A stretch of DNA of 64,000 bases from Nitrospira lenta (GCA_945865525.1 CAMBDY010000005.1:35586-99585); one strand, 5' to 3'. Counted from the first letter of the stretch, positions 43,799 through 53,581 are shown. Numbers and translations: made by a program. The notes: generated by a model from the letters alone, not told the origin.

Positions 43799-45553
43799 CT
43801 ACATCTGATCCGGCGCGGAAATCCCCAGCACCGCGAGCCCGTTCTTCAAGACCTGCTGGATGCCTCGCATCAACGCCAATCTCGCCGCAGTCCGCTCCGA
43901 GGACAGGACCTCTTTCGAAAGCCCCTCCTCTGAAACCAATCCCTCCGGTGTAACCGCCAACAAATCACGATCCGCAGCGGGAGGCAGAATTCTGTGCTTG
44001 TTGTAGAACGTATGGAGCAACCCCGCTAATTGCTGCAAATAATAGGTCATCCGGTGAGGCTGATACTCCATCGCACTGCCCTGTAAAACCGAGGGATAGG
44101 CGGCGAGCTTGCGAATCAGTCCCAACTCATCTGGGTCCGTTAATACGGTAAGGTCCGCCTGGCTTGGCAGGGGGCAGACAATGCTTCTCGCGGTCGCAAC
44201 ACGCCAGAGGCTCGCGATCCGGGCATGCGCATACTGCACATAATAGACAGGATTATCAGACGACCGCTGCTTGGCCAGCTCCAAATCAAAATCAAGATGC
44301 GAATTCGAGTCGCGCATGAGGAAAAAGAATTTGGCCGCGTCAGCTCCGACTTCGTCAATGACTTCCCGCATGGTGATGAACTCGCCGGCCCGCTTCGACA
44401 TTTCCACTTTTTCCCCGCCGCGTAACAGATTCACCATCTGAACCAGCACAACCTGAAGGCGATCTTTCGGATGGCCATAGGCCTGGACCACCGCTTGCAT
44501 GCGGGGAATGTAGCCATGGTGATCCGCGCCCCAGACGTCGATCAGCAAATCATATCCACGCCGCAATTTATCTTGATGGTAGGCGATATCGGAAGCCAGG
44601 TAGGTATATTCGCCGTCCTGCTTCCGGACGACGCGATCCTTCTCGTCACCGAAGGCCGAAGACCGGAACCACCAGGCGCCTTCCTCTTCGAAGAGAAACT
44701 GCTGCGCTTGCAATTCACCCAAGACCCGCTGAACCGCCCCTGACTCCATAAGGGAGGCCTCACTGAACCAAGAGTCGAACTCGATCCCGAAGGATTTCAA
44801 ATCCTCGCGAATCAGGCCCAGCAGCTCCTGATAGGCAAACGCTCGGCACTGGGCCTCCACCTCTGTAGCCTCACGCCCAGCCAGCTCGGTCCCGAGCCGT
44901 TGCTTCACTCGCTCGGCCACAGCCGTGATGTAGGGTCCGTGATACCCCTCTGCCGGAAATTCGACCGGCCGATTCGAGAGTTCCTCGTACCGCGCGTAGA
45001 CGGACGTTCCCAACAATTTCATCTGCCGGCCTGCGTCGTTAATATAGTACTCGCGCACGACATCATAGCCGATGGCCTCGAGCATATTTGCAACCGCCTG
45101 CCCAACCGCTGCACCTCGCCCATGGCCCACATGCAACGGGCCAGTTGGATTCGCACTCACATATTCCACCAATACGCGACGGCGCGCCCCCGCTTCGGCG
45201 CGCCCGTAGGCCGATCCTTTTCGCTCAATTTCCCTGAGCACTTCCTGCCAGATGGCAGGCTTGAGCGTGAGGTTGAGGAACCCAGGCCTAGCAATTTCGA
45301 CCCGCTCGAACAGTTGCTCAGCCTGAGACAGATTGTCGATGATGATTTGCGCAATATCGTGAGGCGCGCGTTGCTCTGAGGCAGCAAGAGACATGGCGAC
45401 CGTTGAGGCAAGGTCTCCCCATTCAGGCCGTTTGGGAGCATCTAGGCTCAGCTCAGGCCAGACTTCCGTCTTCAGTTGACCTTTTTTCTTGGCTCCATTG
45501 AGCGCCCCAAGGAGCGCACTGGCGACCTTTTCTTGCACGACTCCGCTAAGCAA
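43799..45553 (-). CDS. argS: Arginyl-tRNA synthetase
   Basis: Class I aminoacyl-tRNA synthetase, 584 residues. The HIGH-type motif is HVGH (context ANPTGPLHVGHGRG), the KMSKS-type loop is EMSKR, and the Arg-tRNA-binding additional domain (N-terminal) and DALR anticodon domain (C-terminal, YYLQQLAGLLHTFYNK) are complete. The start is a TTG at 45553 supported by a TTAGGAG site 6 bases upstream; an in-frame GTG five codons later has no room for a ribosome site. It heads the argS-tgt-yajC-secDF series. Confidence 0.97.
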   Translation of the reverse strand: MLSGVVQEKVASALLGALNGAKKKGQLKTEVWPELSLDAPKRPEWGDLASTVAMSLAASEQRAPHDIAQIIIDNLSQAEQLFERVEIARPGFLNLTLKPAIWQEVLREIERKGSAYGRAEAGARRRVLVEYVSANPTGPLHVGHGRGAAVGQAVANMLEAIGYDVVREYYINDAGRQMKLLGTSVYARYEELSNRPVEFPAEGYHGPYITAVAERVKQRLGTELAGREATEVEAQCRAFAYQELLGLIREDLKSFGIEFDSWFSEASLMESGAVQRVLGELQAQQFLFEEEGAWWFRSSAFGDEKDRVVRKQDGEYTYLASDIAYHQDKLRRGYDLLIDVWGADHHGYIPRMQAVVQAYGHPKDRLQVVLVQMVNLLRGGEKVEMSKRAGEFITMREVIDEVGADAAKFFFLMRDSNSHLDFDLELAKQRSSDNPVYYVQYAHARIASLWRVATARSIVCPLPSQADLTVLTDPDELGLIRKLAAYPSVLQGSAMEYQPHRMTYYLQQLAGLLHTFYNKHRILPPAADRDLLAVTPEGLVSEEGLSKEVLSSERTAARLALMRGIQQVLKNGLAVLGISAPDQM

Positions 45554-45649
45554 AAAAGCTCCTAAGTCCTTACCAATGAAAGGAAAAACTAGCTCGTCAC
45601 TTTAGCATACGGAATAGGCAGTAACAAGGCAGGCGCAGGGAATGCACTC

Positions 45650-46645
45650 TCAATTCGCTGCCTGCGTGAGCTGGACAAGACAGACCGCCACAAGATGGTC
45701 CCTCGGCACCATGAGGCAAGGCTTTCCCTCGCACCGGCTAACATCGTTCCATGACTGGCAAACACACGGCGCGCCCTGCAGTACTGTGACATGCGTTCCG
45801 CTAGGAGCCCAGCGAGCCGGGTCGGTCGGCCCGAACAGAGCTACAGTCCGCACCCCTACCAGTCCGGCTAAATGGGTCACGCCAGAGTCTTGCCCGACAA
45901 AAAGGCTCGCCTGAGCCAGTACCCCGGCTAGCGTGAGAAGATCTAGGCCCGTCAGAACCATCGGCGGGTGCACGCACAGCTGTATCAGCCGCTCAACCGG
46001 CTCACGGTCCGCCGGTCCTTCGACAAGCACCGGGATTGCTCCGAAAGTCTGGAGAGCCTCTACGACAGCGGCCAAGGCCTCAGGGGCCACACATTTATGG
46101 GCGCTACCACTCCCGGGATGAATGACGACGAGCAGCGATCCAGCCGGAAATCCTGCATCGCCCAGATAGGTTTCCCCGAGATGGAGAAGCGACTCCGGTA
46201 CCCTCAATAGAACGGCCCCCTCGCCATCAACTGGCGCCTCCTGAATCACTTCAAGAAACCGGTCACGTTGATGGATTGCCTGATTCGTGGGCGAGAAGGG
46301 AGACTGCACGACCACCTCTCGAGCGCCGAGCGCCGTAAGTGTCGCCTTCAAACTACTCTCGCGATCCTCCAGCCAGCCAATGGCAAGATCACAGTCCTTC
46401 AGCCATACCTGCAGCTGTCCCTCGACCGAGTCCGCCCCCGCAAACAAGTCCAAGCAGGCTCGTCCCTGCACAGAGATCCACCCATCAATGATGCTACAGG
46501 CAAGTAGCAACTGTGCAACCTGATCCCGCGCACAGAGCATCAGTCGATGGGAGGGGAAGCGGGTGCGCAACCGAATCATAGCAGGAACAGCCAGAAGCAC
46601 ATCGCCCAGACCACCGGGATGGATGATGACGATTGTTCGTGTCAC
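45650..46645 (-). CDS. Glycosyltransferase family 9 (heptosyltransferase-like)
   Basis: Predicted to add a heptose or related sugar to the lipopolysaccharide core at the cytoplasmic face. GT-B fold: opening IIHPGGLGDVLLAVPAM, and in the second half VIHPGSGSAHKCV, FVGQDSGVTHLAG and ALFGPTDPARWAP, all typical of GT9. The frame extends to 46705, but similarity starts at VTRTIVIIHPGG, and GTG 46645 begins 8 bases after the mobA stop, so about 331 residues. The acceptor is unknown. It may share a transcript with mobA and argS. Confidence 0.88.
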   Translation of the reverse strand: MTRTIVIIHPGGLGDVLLAVPAMIRLRTRFPSHRLMLCARDQVAQLLLACSIIDGWISVQGRACLDLFAGADSVEGQLQVWLKDCDLAIGWLEDRESSLKATLTALGAREVVVQSPFSPTNQAIHQRDRFLEVIQEAPVDGEGAVLLRVPESLLHLGETYLGDAGFPAGSLLVVIHPGSGSAHKCVAPEALAAVVEALQTFGAIPVLVEGPADREPVERLIQLCVHPPMVLTGLDLLTLAGVLAQASLFVGQDSGVTHLAGLVGVRTVALFGPTDPARWAPSGTHVTVLQGAPCVCQSWNDVSRCEGKPCLMVPRDHLVAVCLVQLTQAAN

Positions 46646-46652
46646 GGCGGCA

Positions 46653-47273
46653 CTATATCGGTGTGGATGGAGGCATCTGAGCCAGTAGTGCCCGTGCCAC
46701 CTCAAGATCGGCCAGGGTATTTACGTTCTGAAAGGAACGTCCGGAAGGGTCGAGCACGTGGAGATCATCCTCAGTCACATAGCGCACATGGAGCGACCGG
46801 TCCAATCCCATCTCCTGGATCTTGAGCTGTCGGGCCTGAATCATGCGTTCAACGACAGGCAAACATCGCTTGCCATACACGGCATGCATCGGATGTACGC
46901 GGGAGGCGAACTTTGCCATCACGATGTCGACGCCGGTTCGCCCGCTCGTGAACTCGGCAATGACTGCCGGAGTTAGAAATGGCATGTCGCACGCCACAAC
47001 AAATATATAGGGCGTAGTGGCCTGCATGAGCCCCGTGTAAAGCCCCCCGAGGCTACCGCAATCAGGGACCAGGTCGCGGACCACGTGCGCGTCGACGTCG
47101 AGCGGAGGGCTGTCTTGCGCAATGACCACCAGAACGTCTTCAAAGATTGAGCGAAGCACGGCCAGCCCTCGCTCAAGGAGGGTCTGATCCCCCACGAGGA
47201 CATACCGTTTATCCTGACCCATTCTTCGGCTTTTGCCTCCGGCAAGCAGAACGCCGGTTACCTCAATCTCCAT
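46653..47273 (-). CDS. mobA: Molybdenum cofactor guanylyltransferase MobA
   Basis: Links GMP to molybdopterin to give the bis-MGD cofactor of DMSO-reductase-family enzymes, which includes nitrite oxidoreductase. The nucleotide-binding start VLLAGGKSRRMGQDK and the later VVACDMPFLTP are diagnostic. ATG 47273 has a GAGGG site upstream; the longer frame from 47333 runs through a terminator hairpin and is rejected. 206 residues, normal length. Confidence 0.93.
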   Translation of the reverse strand: MEIEVTGVLLAGGKSRRMGQDKRYVLVGDQTLLERGLAVLRSIFEDVLVVIAQDSPPLDVDAHVVRDLVPDCGSLGGLYTGLMQATTPYIFVVACDMPFLTPAVIAEFTSGRTGVDIVMAKFASRVHPMHAVYGKRCLPVVERMIQARQLKIQEMGLDRSLHVRYVTEDDLHVLDPSGRSFQNVNTLADLEVARALLAQMPPSTPI

Positions 47274-47305
47274 CGTGCCCTCAATGCTGCCGCGGACAAA
47301 AGAAA

Positions 47306-47331
47306 GAGGGGGTGGGTTGCCCCACCCCCTC
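47306..47331 (-). terminator. Rho-independent terminator of the cytochrome/bd-like operon
   Basis: Perfect 11-bp stem GAGGGGGTGGG/CCCACCCCCTC with loop TTGC. On the minus strand it is followed by TTTCTTTTG. It lies 34 bases after the stop of the di-haem c/EB_dh gene and separates it from mobA. Confidence 0.88.
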
Positions 47332-47364
47332 ATGCTTCTTCAGACTCTCTCGTTCACGTGAACG

Positions 47365-49140
47365 TTAGAGGGTCTTGCCCTTCCGCTTGTTCGAGCGTCT
47401 GGTGAGCACCCACCCTTCCAGCAAGACCACACCAAAGGCGATCACAACCGGATAGATATAGGCTTCGCGAGGCGTCGGCGGCTCGAGGAAGGTGTAGTAG
47501 AAGGCCGATACGGCCATCTTCCGTCCTGCGTCACCGTTGTGGCCATCCCAGGCGAAGAACACGGTCGGAATGTACTGTCCCATTTCAAAGAAGGTATCTT
47601 CGTCGTAATCCTGATCCTTCTTGTTGCCCAACGGACGCTGAATCATCACCGTCCATCGGCCATTATTCCACTCGGAATGGAGGATCTTGATATTCTCTTC
47701 ATACGTATCGCGTTCGGCGAAGTCCTTATCCCATCCCGTTCCTTCAAAGGCACGGAGGGATCCGTCGGCTTCCCACTTCACAATATCTACAGGAAACTGC
47801 TCATTGCTGCCGAACAGATACCGTGGCTTAATCGGAGCAGGAAGCTCCTTCCATTTCACGGCAGTTTGCATGGCGATGGCATCATTGTACACCGCGTAGT
47901 TATTTTGACGCGTGGCAATCGAGCCCTCTTCACCCGTCTTCGGCTCCTGTTCCTTCACAGCGATATTGACCTCGGTCGGAGCCCATGGCAACTTTTCGCT
48001 CGCCACGCTCTTCGTCCGGTCGTCCCACTGGAACATGAACACGACATGCTTGTCGTTGTAGAGCGACTTCACCCAGATGTCGTCAATCCGATTCACGAAG
48101 TTTCTGGGTTTGTGGGTAATCTGCCCGCCCATTGCGACATACCGGCGAGCGCGGTTCGTCCACAATTCATGCTCTGGATCAACCGGGATTTCTCCCTCGA
48201 CCACCCCGGAGGACACTACGAAGTTGATCTTCGGCTTGTCCGTCAATGGATCAATTGGGAGGGGCTTACCACTCGCCTCGCGTTCGCACAGCGAGTTCAC
48301 GAAATTGGCAATGTGCCATCGCTCTTCAACCGTGCTGTTGTCCGCGAACGAAGGCATCGGGGTCCCGTTGACTCCGGTTGAAAACGTCCGGAAAATATTC
48401 TTAACGTTATAGGGATCCTGCCGGCTACCCCTGAAGTTCCAGCACTTATGCCAATCAGCAGGCTGAATCGAGAAGCCCCAATCGTCTTTCAGATTAAAGG
48501 CATTGCCGTCACCACGGCCTTCCATGCCGTGACACTCGACGCACTTCTTCTCTACAACCAGCTCTGCGCCCCTTTTCACGCTCTCCTCTGTCGCAGCAAC
48601 CGGCTTTAGATCGTCCAACTGCAACACAGTCTGTGCTTCGGACTGCTTGTCGTCAAACTTACGATCCTTCACCAGCTGTGTGGTGACGAACGAAAGGACT
48701 TGGAGCCGCTGCTCTTCCGTCAGAATGCCTTCCCACGAGGGCATGGCGGAACCTGGGAGACCATGAGTCAGGGTCTCAAACAGGTCGTTCTGTCCAGGAG
48801 TGGGCTTCTTCGCATCAAACAGCGGCAATTCACCGCTCGCCGTGCGCCGAATCTTGAACGTCCCCTGATTGAAGTTGCGCGGGCGCGGCCAGAGGCGATC
48901 GGCGCTTGGGCCATCGCCCGCGCCATCGACTCCATGACACCACACACACTTCGTGAAGTAAACGCGCTTCCCTGCTTCGATCATCTCGGCAGCAGGCAGA
49001 GGCGCTAACTCGCCTTTTTTAAAGCCCTCAGGAATAGTTTCGTCCGCGAACGCTAAGCTCCCAGCGCTTCCGGCGACTAGGATGACGCCAAAGGCAGCGA
49101 TGAGGAGCCTTCCTGCCATCAGACTAAACGAATTCTTCAT
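47365..49140 (-). CDS. Di-haem cytochrome c fused to an EB_dh-like domain
   Basis: 591 residues, periplasmic and anchored. A signal peptide ends at about FADET. Two class I cytochrome c domains follow: CVWCH with Met in GSAMPSW, and CVECH with Met in GTPMPSF. Then comes an NxrC/ethylbenzene-dehydrogenase-gamma-like domain (about 310-555) and a C-terminal transmembrane helix (AYIYPVVIAFGVVLLEGWVL) with a basic tail. The EB_dh Lys ligand region (AGRKMAV) is kept, but the Met segment reads YLFGSNEQ where the free NxrC-like proteins have CMGQ. Start ATG 49140 has a GAGGG site. It is the last gene of the bd-like oxidase operon and is probably an electron donor to the oxidase. Confidence 0.85.
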   Translation of the reverse strand: MKNSFSLMAGRLLIAAFGVILVAGSAGSLAFADETIPEGFKKGELAPLPAAEMIEAGKRVYFTKCVWCHGVDGAGDGPSADRLWPRPRNFNQGTFKIRRTASGELPLFDAKKPTPGQNDLFETLTHGLPGSAMPSWEGILTEEQRLQVLSFVTTQLVKDRKFDDKQSEAQTVLQLDDLKPVAATEESVKRGAELVVEKKCVECHGMEGRGDGNAFNLKDDWGFSIQPADWHKCWNFRGSRQDPYNVKNIFRTFSTGVNGTPMPSFADNSTVEERWHIANFVNSLCEREASGKPLPIDPLTDKPKINFVVSSGVVEGEIPVDPEHELWTNRARRYVAMGGQITHKPRNFVNRIDDIWVKSLYNDKHVVFMFQWDDRTKSVASEKLPWAPTEVNIAVKEQEPKTGEEGSIATRQNNYAVYNDAIAMQTAVKWKELPAPIKPRYLFGSNEQFPVDIVKWEADGSLRAFEGTGWDKDFAERDTYEENIKILHSEWNNGRWTVMIQRPLGNKKDQDYDEDTFFEMGQYIPTVFFAWDGHNGDAGRKMAVSAFYYTFLEPPTPREAYIYPVVIAFGVVLLEGWVLTRRSNKRKGKTL

Positions 49141-49189
49141 GATTTCCCTCATGTCGTAAATCTAAGTTGGCTGCAATGTCCGTGAAAGA

Positions 49190-50227
49190 TTAGTCCCAAG
49201 TCCTGGGATAATATCCCGTGTGCCAATACTCAAACAAAATCACTTTCCAAATTTCATCCACCGTCAAATGCTGCTCCCACGGTGGCATCACGGAGGCCCA
49301 GGGGAACCCTTCGTTCGGCAACCCGATTCCACCCTTCGCTATGCGCCAGAAAATGAAGCTTTCCTGCAACTGCGCAATCGTTCCCGGATCGGTGAAATTC
49401 GCTGGAATCGGATTGAACGCAAAGGCATGAAGACCACGACCGTTCAGGTTATCGCCGTGGCAGAAGTGGCAATTCTGAAAGAAAATCTCTCCGCCCTCAC
49501 GCACATACTTGAGATATCCTTGCGCATCCTTATCCCACGGGTTGGCGTTCGGCTTCATCAACCGACCCATCCCCTGCTCAACAATATTGGCGTTGCTGTA
49601 CTCCTGATCGTACTTGCCCTCGGCATTCACGCGAAAGGGATTCTGCGACGTTTGCAGCGTATACGTCTTGCCATGCACCTTCGTGCTGGCTGGCGGCGCC
49701 GGGTGCACCGTCCGCAACTCGATGGGCTCCTCTGATTTCGGGACCATCGAGTTGTACGAAAATCCGCCGATCAGAATCGGCAACAGGACCAGATAGCCGT
49801 ACCGCAGCATCTTGTTCGCTCCGGTCTGGGCATCCAAGATGTTCATAATCGGCTGCTTGAACTTCTTCCAATCTTCTTCGTTCGCCGACACCCACATAAA
49901 GACGGCGACGAGCGAGACGGTTCCGTACATGGCGCGCACGCTGAACGGAATCGGTGGATAGACCCGGAACTTCAAGTACAGGAGGATGAAAGACCAAAAG
50001 GCAATCGCCTGCCAAAAGCGAGGAATCGGCATCCCCATAGTACCCAGCACATAGCTCAGCCCCGTAAACCCTGCGACAAACAGCGAGAGTTCAAAGAGTA
50101 TTTGCATGGGCATGTACCCTTCGACCAGGCGCACCGTATTTGACGGAACAATCTCCAAGATCATTCCGGCAAGCAGGAGTATTCCCATTGCTCCTATGAG
50201 TGCCACGACCGACATAAATGCTTTCAT
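49190..50227 (-). CDS. Membrane-bound mono-haem cytochrome c
   Basis: 345 residues. Four or five transmembrane helices in the N-terminal half, then a periplasmic class I cytochrome c domain with CHFCH and a Met ligand in SVMPPWEQHL near the C-terminus. GGGAG lies 8 bases before ATG 50227; the frame from 50248 adds only seven codons without support. The gap to the next gene is 49 bases. It likely brings electrons from soluble cytochromes to the bd-like subunit encoded two genes upstream (inference). Confidence 0.85.
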   Translation of the reverse strand: MKAFMSVVALIGAMGILLLAGMILEIVPSNTVRLVEGYMPMQILFELSLFVAGFTGLSYVLGTMGMPIPRFWQAIAFWSFILLYLKFRVYPPIPFSVRAMYGTVSLVAVFMWVSANEEDWKKFKQPIMNILDAQTGANKMLRYGYLVLLPILIGGFSYNSMVPKSEEPIELRTVHPAPPASTKVHGKTYTLQTSQNPFRVNAEGKYDQEYSNANIVEQGMGRLMKPNANPWDKDAQGYLKYVREGGEIFFQNCHFCHGDNLNGRGLHAFAFNPIPANFTDPGTIAQLQESFIFWRIAKGGIGLPNEGFPWASVMPPWEQHLTVDEIWKVILFEYWHTGYYPRTWD

Positions 50228-50270
50228 TGGCGGACTCCCTTTGCTCAATAAAAGAAATGAGCCGACACGA

Positions 50271-51584
50271 TCATGAAATCTTTGGCGGGGGTGCGCCCAC
50301 CTTCACCTGCGACAAATAATCAACGATCTTTTTCAGCGCCCCGGCGCTGAGCTTCTGCCCAAACACCTTCGGCATTGTATTGTCCGGGAATGACTTAACC
50401 ACATAGGCGCTCGGTGACACGATTGACTCCATGATGTAATCTGGAGTGGTCGTTGCGCCCCCTTTGTAGTCCGGACTCTTAAAACGAAGCGGGGCATTTG
50501 TCCCCTCTTCAAGCTTCGGACCGATGGTGCCAACCGCACCCGGGATACCGGGGATCGTGTGGCAGGCTACGCACTGCGCCTTTGAGAAAATCTGATCGAC
50601 CGGCTCCGTGCCGTCCGCCAGCAAGGCGCTGGGTGGGCCAGCGGCCTTATCATCCAGCTGCTTTGGCCGATCCGCTTCAGGGATGAACTTCTCATACGTC
50701 TTGATGATTTCTTCGTAGGTTGGCGCATCACGCCCTTCACGGATATAGAACCACGTATCCACCGCGGCCAACTCTGGAAGGCTCAATGAGATCGGAGGCT
50801 TATGGATGGCAGGCATCGGGCTCTCTTTGTCATTGGTGCCCTTCACGCCATACCCTGCAACAACATAACAGCTTGGGCAGGAGTGTGACTCAGCGATATA
50901 CTCCTGACCATTCTCGGCAGTCCCAGCCCCAGGGAAGGACTCCTTCTGCGCATACTCTCTAGCCAGTGGCTTGCCCTGGCTGTACTTCGGATCCACCAAC
51001 CGCTCTTTAGCCGCACGCTCAGGAAGGCCGTCAAGGTTTGGCGCACGCTCACCTAGCATACCCTTGTGGAATGCGTGACAAAGCGGGCATTGTCCTTTTC
51101 CGATGGCACCCTGCACCTTATTTTGCCCGATACCGCCGAAGATAATCTTCTCGCCTTCGTCGGCCAGTTGCTGAGCCGACATCGACTCGAACTGAATTTT
51201 CTCTTCTTTGGGAGGAAAACCACCTTCAACCTGCGGCAACCAATTCCCATAGCCTGACAGGCCAGCGGCGACCAAAAACATGAAGCCGCCAATCTTGAGC
51301 AATGCCGCCTGGTTGGGGAAATAAATTCCCAACATGAAACACATGCTCGTGACGAGCACCAGCGAAACCGGTAGCAGTCGGTTGGCCCCGTAAAAACTCG
51401 TCTCATAATGCGCGATTGCTATCAGCAATATGAATGCGGCGAGCATCCCAATAGAGAGCTTGAACGTTGCACGCTTCTTTGCCGCAGCATCGCTGATTGA
51501 TATCTGCGAATACACAAGGAGACCCGCGAGAAGCGCGAGCAGTGGCCACCCTATTGAGAGAGCTTCTTTAATCAGATCGCCCAC
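50271..51584 (-). CDS. Membrane-bound di-haem cytochrome c
   Basis: 437 residues with about four N-terminal helices and two class I cytochrome c domains: CPLCH with Met in ESPMPAI, and CVACH with Met in NTMPKVF. A third CxxC (SCPSCYVV) is not a haem site: it aligns with VSPSAYVV of the second domain, so two cysteines have been gained in that fold element, perhaps as a disulfide. It lies between bd-like subunit 1 and the mono-haem cytochrome; the gaps are 83 and 43 bases. Confidence 0.85.
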   Translation of the reverse strand: MGDLIKEALSIGWPLLALLAGLLVYSQISISDAAAKKRATFKLSIGMLAAFILLIAIAHYETSFYGANRLLPVSLVLVTSMCFMLGIYFPNQAALLKIGGFMFLVAAGLSGYGNWLPQVEGGFPPKEEKIQFESMSAQQLADEGEKIIFGGIGQNKVQGAIGKGQCPLCHAFHKGMLGERAPNLDGLPERAAKERLVDPKYSQGKPLAREYAQKESFPGAGTAENGQEYIAESHSCPSCYVVAGYGVKGTNDKESPMPAIHKPPISLSLPELAAVDTWFYIREGRDAPTYEEIIKTYEKFIPEADRPKQLDDKAAGPPSALLADGTEPVDQIFSKAQCVACHTIPGIPGAVGTIGPKLEEGTNAPLRFKSPDYKGGATTTPDYIMESIVSPSAYVVKSFPDNTMPKVFGQKLSAGALKKIVDYLSQVKVGAPPPKIS

Positions 51585-51667
51585 GGTTTTATCCTCCTGA
51601 GGTTCGGGCGGGAGGGGGGCACGTGCACCGAGCCCCCTCCCCTCCCAACCAAGATCCTATATGATGA

Positions 51668-53581
51668 TTAGTGGCCCCCAGCTGGCTGCGGTGTGCCGCC
51701 TAGAACCCCTTCCTTCGCTTCAACTGGCGCCTTCTTTATCCCAAGGCTACCAAGCCAGAAGACAAAAAGGATGCTAACCCAGAAAAACAACACATTAAAC
51801 GAAATCATGTTCGCCGCGAATCCCACTGTATGGGTATACGCCCAGGGCGAGTTATCGCGCATAATCTCATTCACGTGCCAGAACAACCGGACCGATGAGC
51901 GAATGTAGCCCATCAACCCCATCATCCAGGTGAAGGCCGTCGCGAGCATGATTAAGGCATACTGAGATCGAGCGGAGATTTTACCCCACTCAATGGCCCC
52001 CATCTGCTTGGCGCCCTTCATCATGAAGCTGTTCAGCGCAAACATGAAGAAGAGACAGGACAAGGTCGTCGCCACCTGCGGCACCGACAAACCGACCCGC
52101 ACATTAGCTGGGATGTAATAGCCGAGAACCGCAAGCCCGATAATATTGAAATAGGCGCATCCGAAGAAGACACCCATAAAGATATTACCAAACTTCGACC
52201 AGGATACCGTCGAGACCTTATTGCCTCGCATGTACCAGACGAAACTGAGGATGGTAGTGGTAATAATGACGTTGATGCCACCGTTCTTGGCCGACATGAC
52301 GCCATAGTTACCCAGCACCGGGTGCTGCTGCCCACCCATCGCCTTGAGTTCAGCTGGACTCATGACGATCGTGTGGGGGGTAATGAACACCAAGTAACCG
52401 CAGCAGAGCACAAACACGAGATACTTAATGTACCGTTGATACTTCTCCGCGCCGCGCATCCGGCCGAGCGCCTGCCAGAGATAGTAATTGGTGCTCAAGA
52501 AGAGAATGCCGATCATGGTGGCTTGGATGATGAAAAGCCAAGCTAGGAGACCGCCCATGAGCGTAATCCCCATCTGCTGACGATAGGCATACACTTCGCG
52601 CATCAGCCAGTAGCCGGCGAATGGCAAGGGGATCAAGAACGCCACGCCGAGCGCCATGGCGATATACCCCATCCAATCGTAGTGCGCGCGATCCTCATCC
52701 GTCTTGGACGCCAAGAACTTATACGCCGCATACGCCGCCACGACACCGCCGCCAAACGCCATATTCCCTAAAATACGGTGCACATTGAGCGGATTCCAGA
52801 GCGCAGTATGGATGACGTGCCAGATATTCCCCAGGTACCGACCCTGCTCATCGACGCCCGCTGGCGACATCATAAAGCCGATCCAAGAGTTCGCCAGGAA
52901 CATGAGTAGCGTACCAATCACGTTCAAAACAACGGACATGCTCAAGTGAATCCACTTGAGGAATCCTTCTGTCATCTTGTCCCAACCGTAATAATAAATG
53001 TAGAGCGTCCCGCTCTCCGCCACGAACATCAATGCATAGACATGCATGACCGGGCGGAAGATGCTGGAGAGATAGCCGAAGAATGCAGGATAGAGCGTCA
53101 GGAAGGTGAAGATCAGAATGCCGCCCAGGACTGCGGTCAACGAATAGGCCGTCAGGCTGATCTTGATGAAGTCATGGGCGAGCTGGTCATACCGCTTCGC
53201 CATCGTCTTATCCTTCGTCACTACCCCCATGAACTCAATGACCATGCAAAAAATTGGAACCGCGAGGACGAAGCTTCCGTAATAGAGGTGCTGTTGGTTG
53301 GCAAACCAGAGCAACACGCGGCTCTCGAAATTGTACCGAGGGTAATCCCGAGGCCCATCGACAGTCTTCGGTGCAGGCGCACCGACCACGATACCTTCGG
53401 TCTTATAATAGACGTCTCTGCCCTTCTCAACCTTCGCCTCTCCATCCTTCTTCACCGCATCAGGTGCATCAGCACCCATAGCCAGCGACGGAAGCGATAC
53501 GGCGATGGGGAGCAGGAGAAGACCAATCATCGCGCACAGCGCCATGATTGAAAACAGCTTCTTCCCGGCTACTAAACCCAT
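51668..53581 (-). CDS. Cytochrome bd-like oxidase subunit 1
   Basis: 637 residues, about 14 transmembrane helices, distantly related to CydA and characteristic of Nitrospira, where such proteins are the proposed terminal oxidase. An N-terminal signal-like helix and a short periplasmic stretch (to about residue 85) precede the quinol-oxidase-like core. The core holds many membrane His residues (QQHLYYG, NIWHVIH, NVHRILGNMAFGG, FITPHTIVMSP). The segment AMGGQQHPVLGNYGVMSAKNG is shared with the paralogue at 57140-59005. GGAGGT is 5 bases before ATG 53581. Whether it takes electrons from quinol or from cytochrome c is open; the adjacent cytochromes c favour the latter. Confidence 0.88.
   Translation of the reverse strand: MGLVAGKKLFSIMALCAMIGLLLLPIAVSLPSLAMGADAPDAVKKDGEAKVEKGRDVYYKTEGIVVGAPAPKTVDGPRDYPRYNFESRVLLWFANQQHLYYGSFVLAVPIFCMVIEFMGVVTKDKTMAKRYDQLAHDFIKISLTAYSLTAVLGGILIFTFLTLYPAFFGYLSSIFRPVMHVYALMFVAESGTLYIYYYGWDKMTEGFLKWIHLSMSVVLNVIGTLLMFLANSWIGFMMSPAGVDEQGRYLGNIWHVIHTALWNPLNVHRILGNMAFGGGVVAAYAAYKFLASKTDEDRAHYDWMGYIAMALGVAFLIPLPFAGYWLMREVYAYRQQMGITLMGGLLAWLFIIQATMIGILFLSTNYYLWQALGRMRGAEKYQRYIKYLVFVLCCGYLVFITPHTIVMSPAELKAMGGQQHPVLGNYGVMSAKNGGINVIITTTILSFVWYMRGNKVSTVSWSKFGNIFMGVFFGCAYFNIIGLAVLGYYIPANVRVGLSVPQVATTLSCLFFMFALNSFMMKGAKQMGAIEWGKISARSQYALIMLATAFTWMMGLMGYIRSSVRLFWHVNEIMRDNSPWAYTHTVGFAANMISFNVLFFWVSILFVFWLGSLGIKKAPVEAKEGVLGGTPQPAGGH

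Noticed and set aside
47274..47333. N-terminal extension of MobA
   Set aside because: It would translate the terminator hairpin of the upstream operon; family similarity starts at the internal ATG.
50868..50884. Possible third, degenerate haem site (CPSCY)
   Set aside because: The segment aligns with the PSAYVV element of the second cytochrome domain, not with a haem-binding helix.
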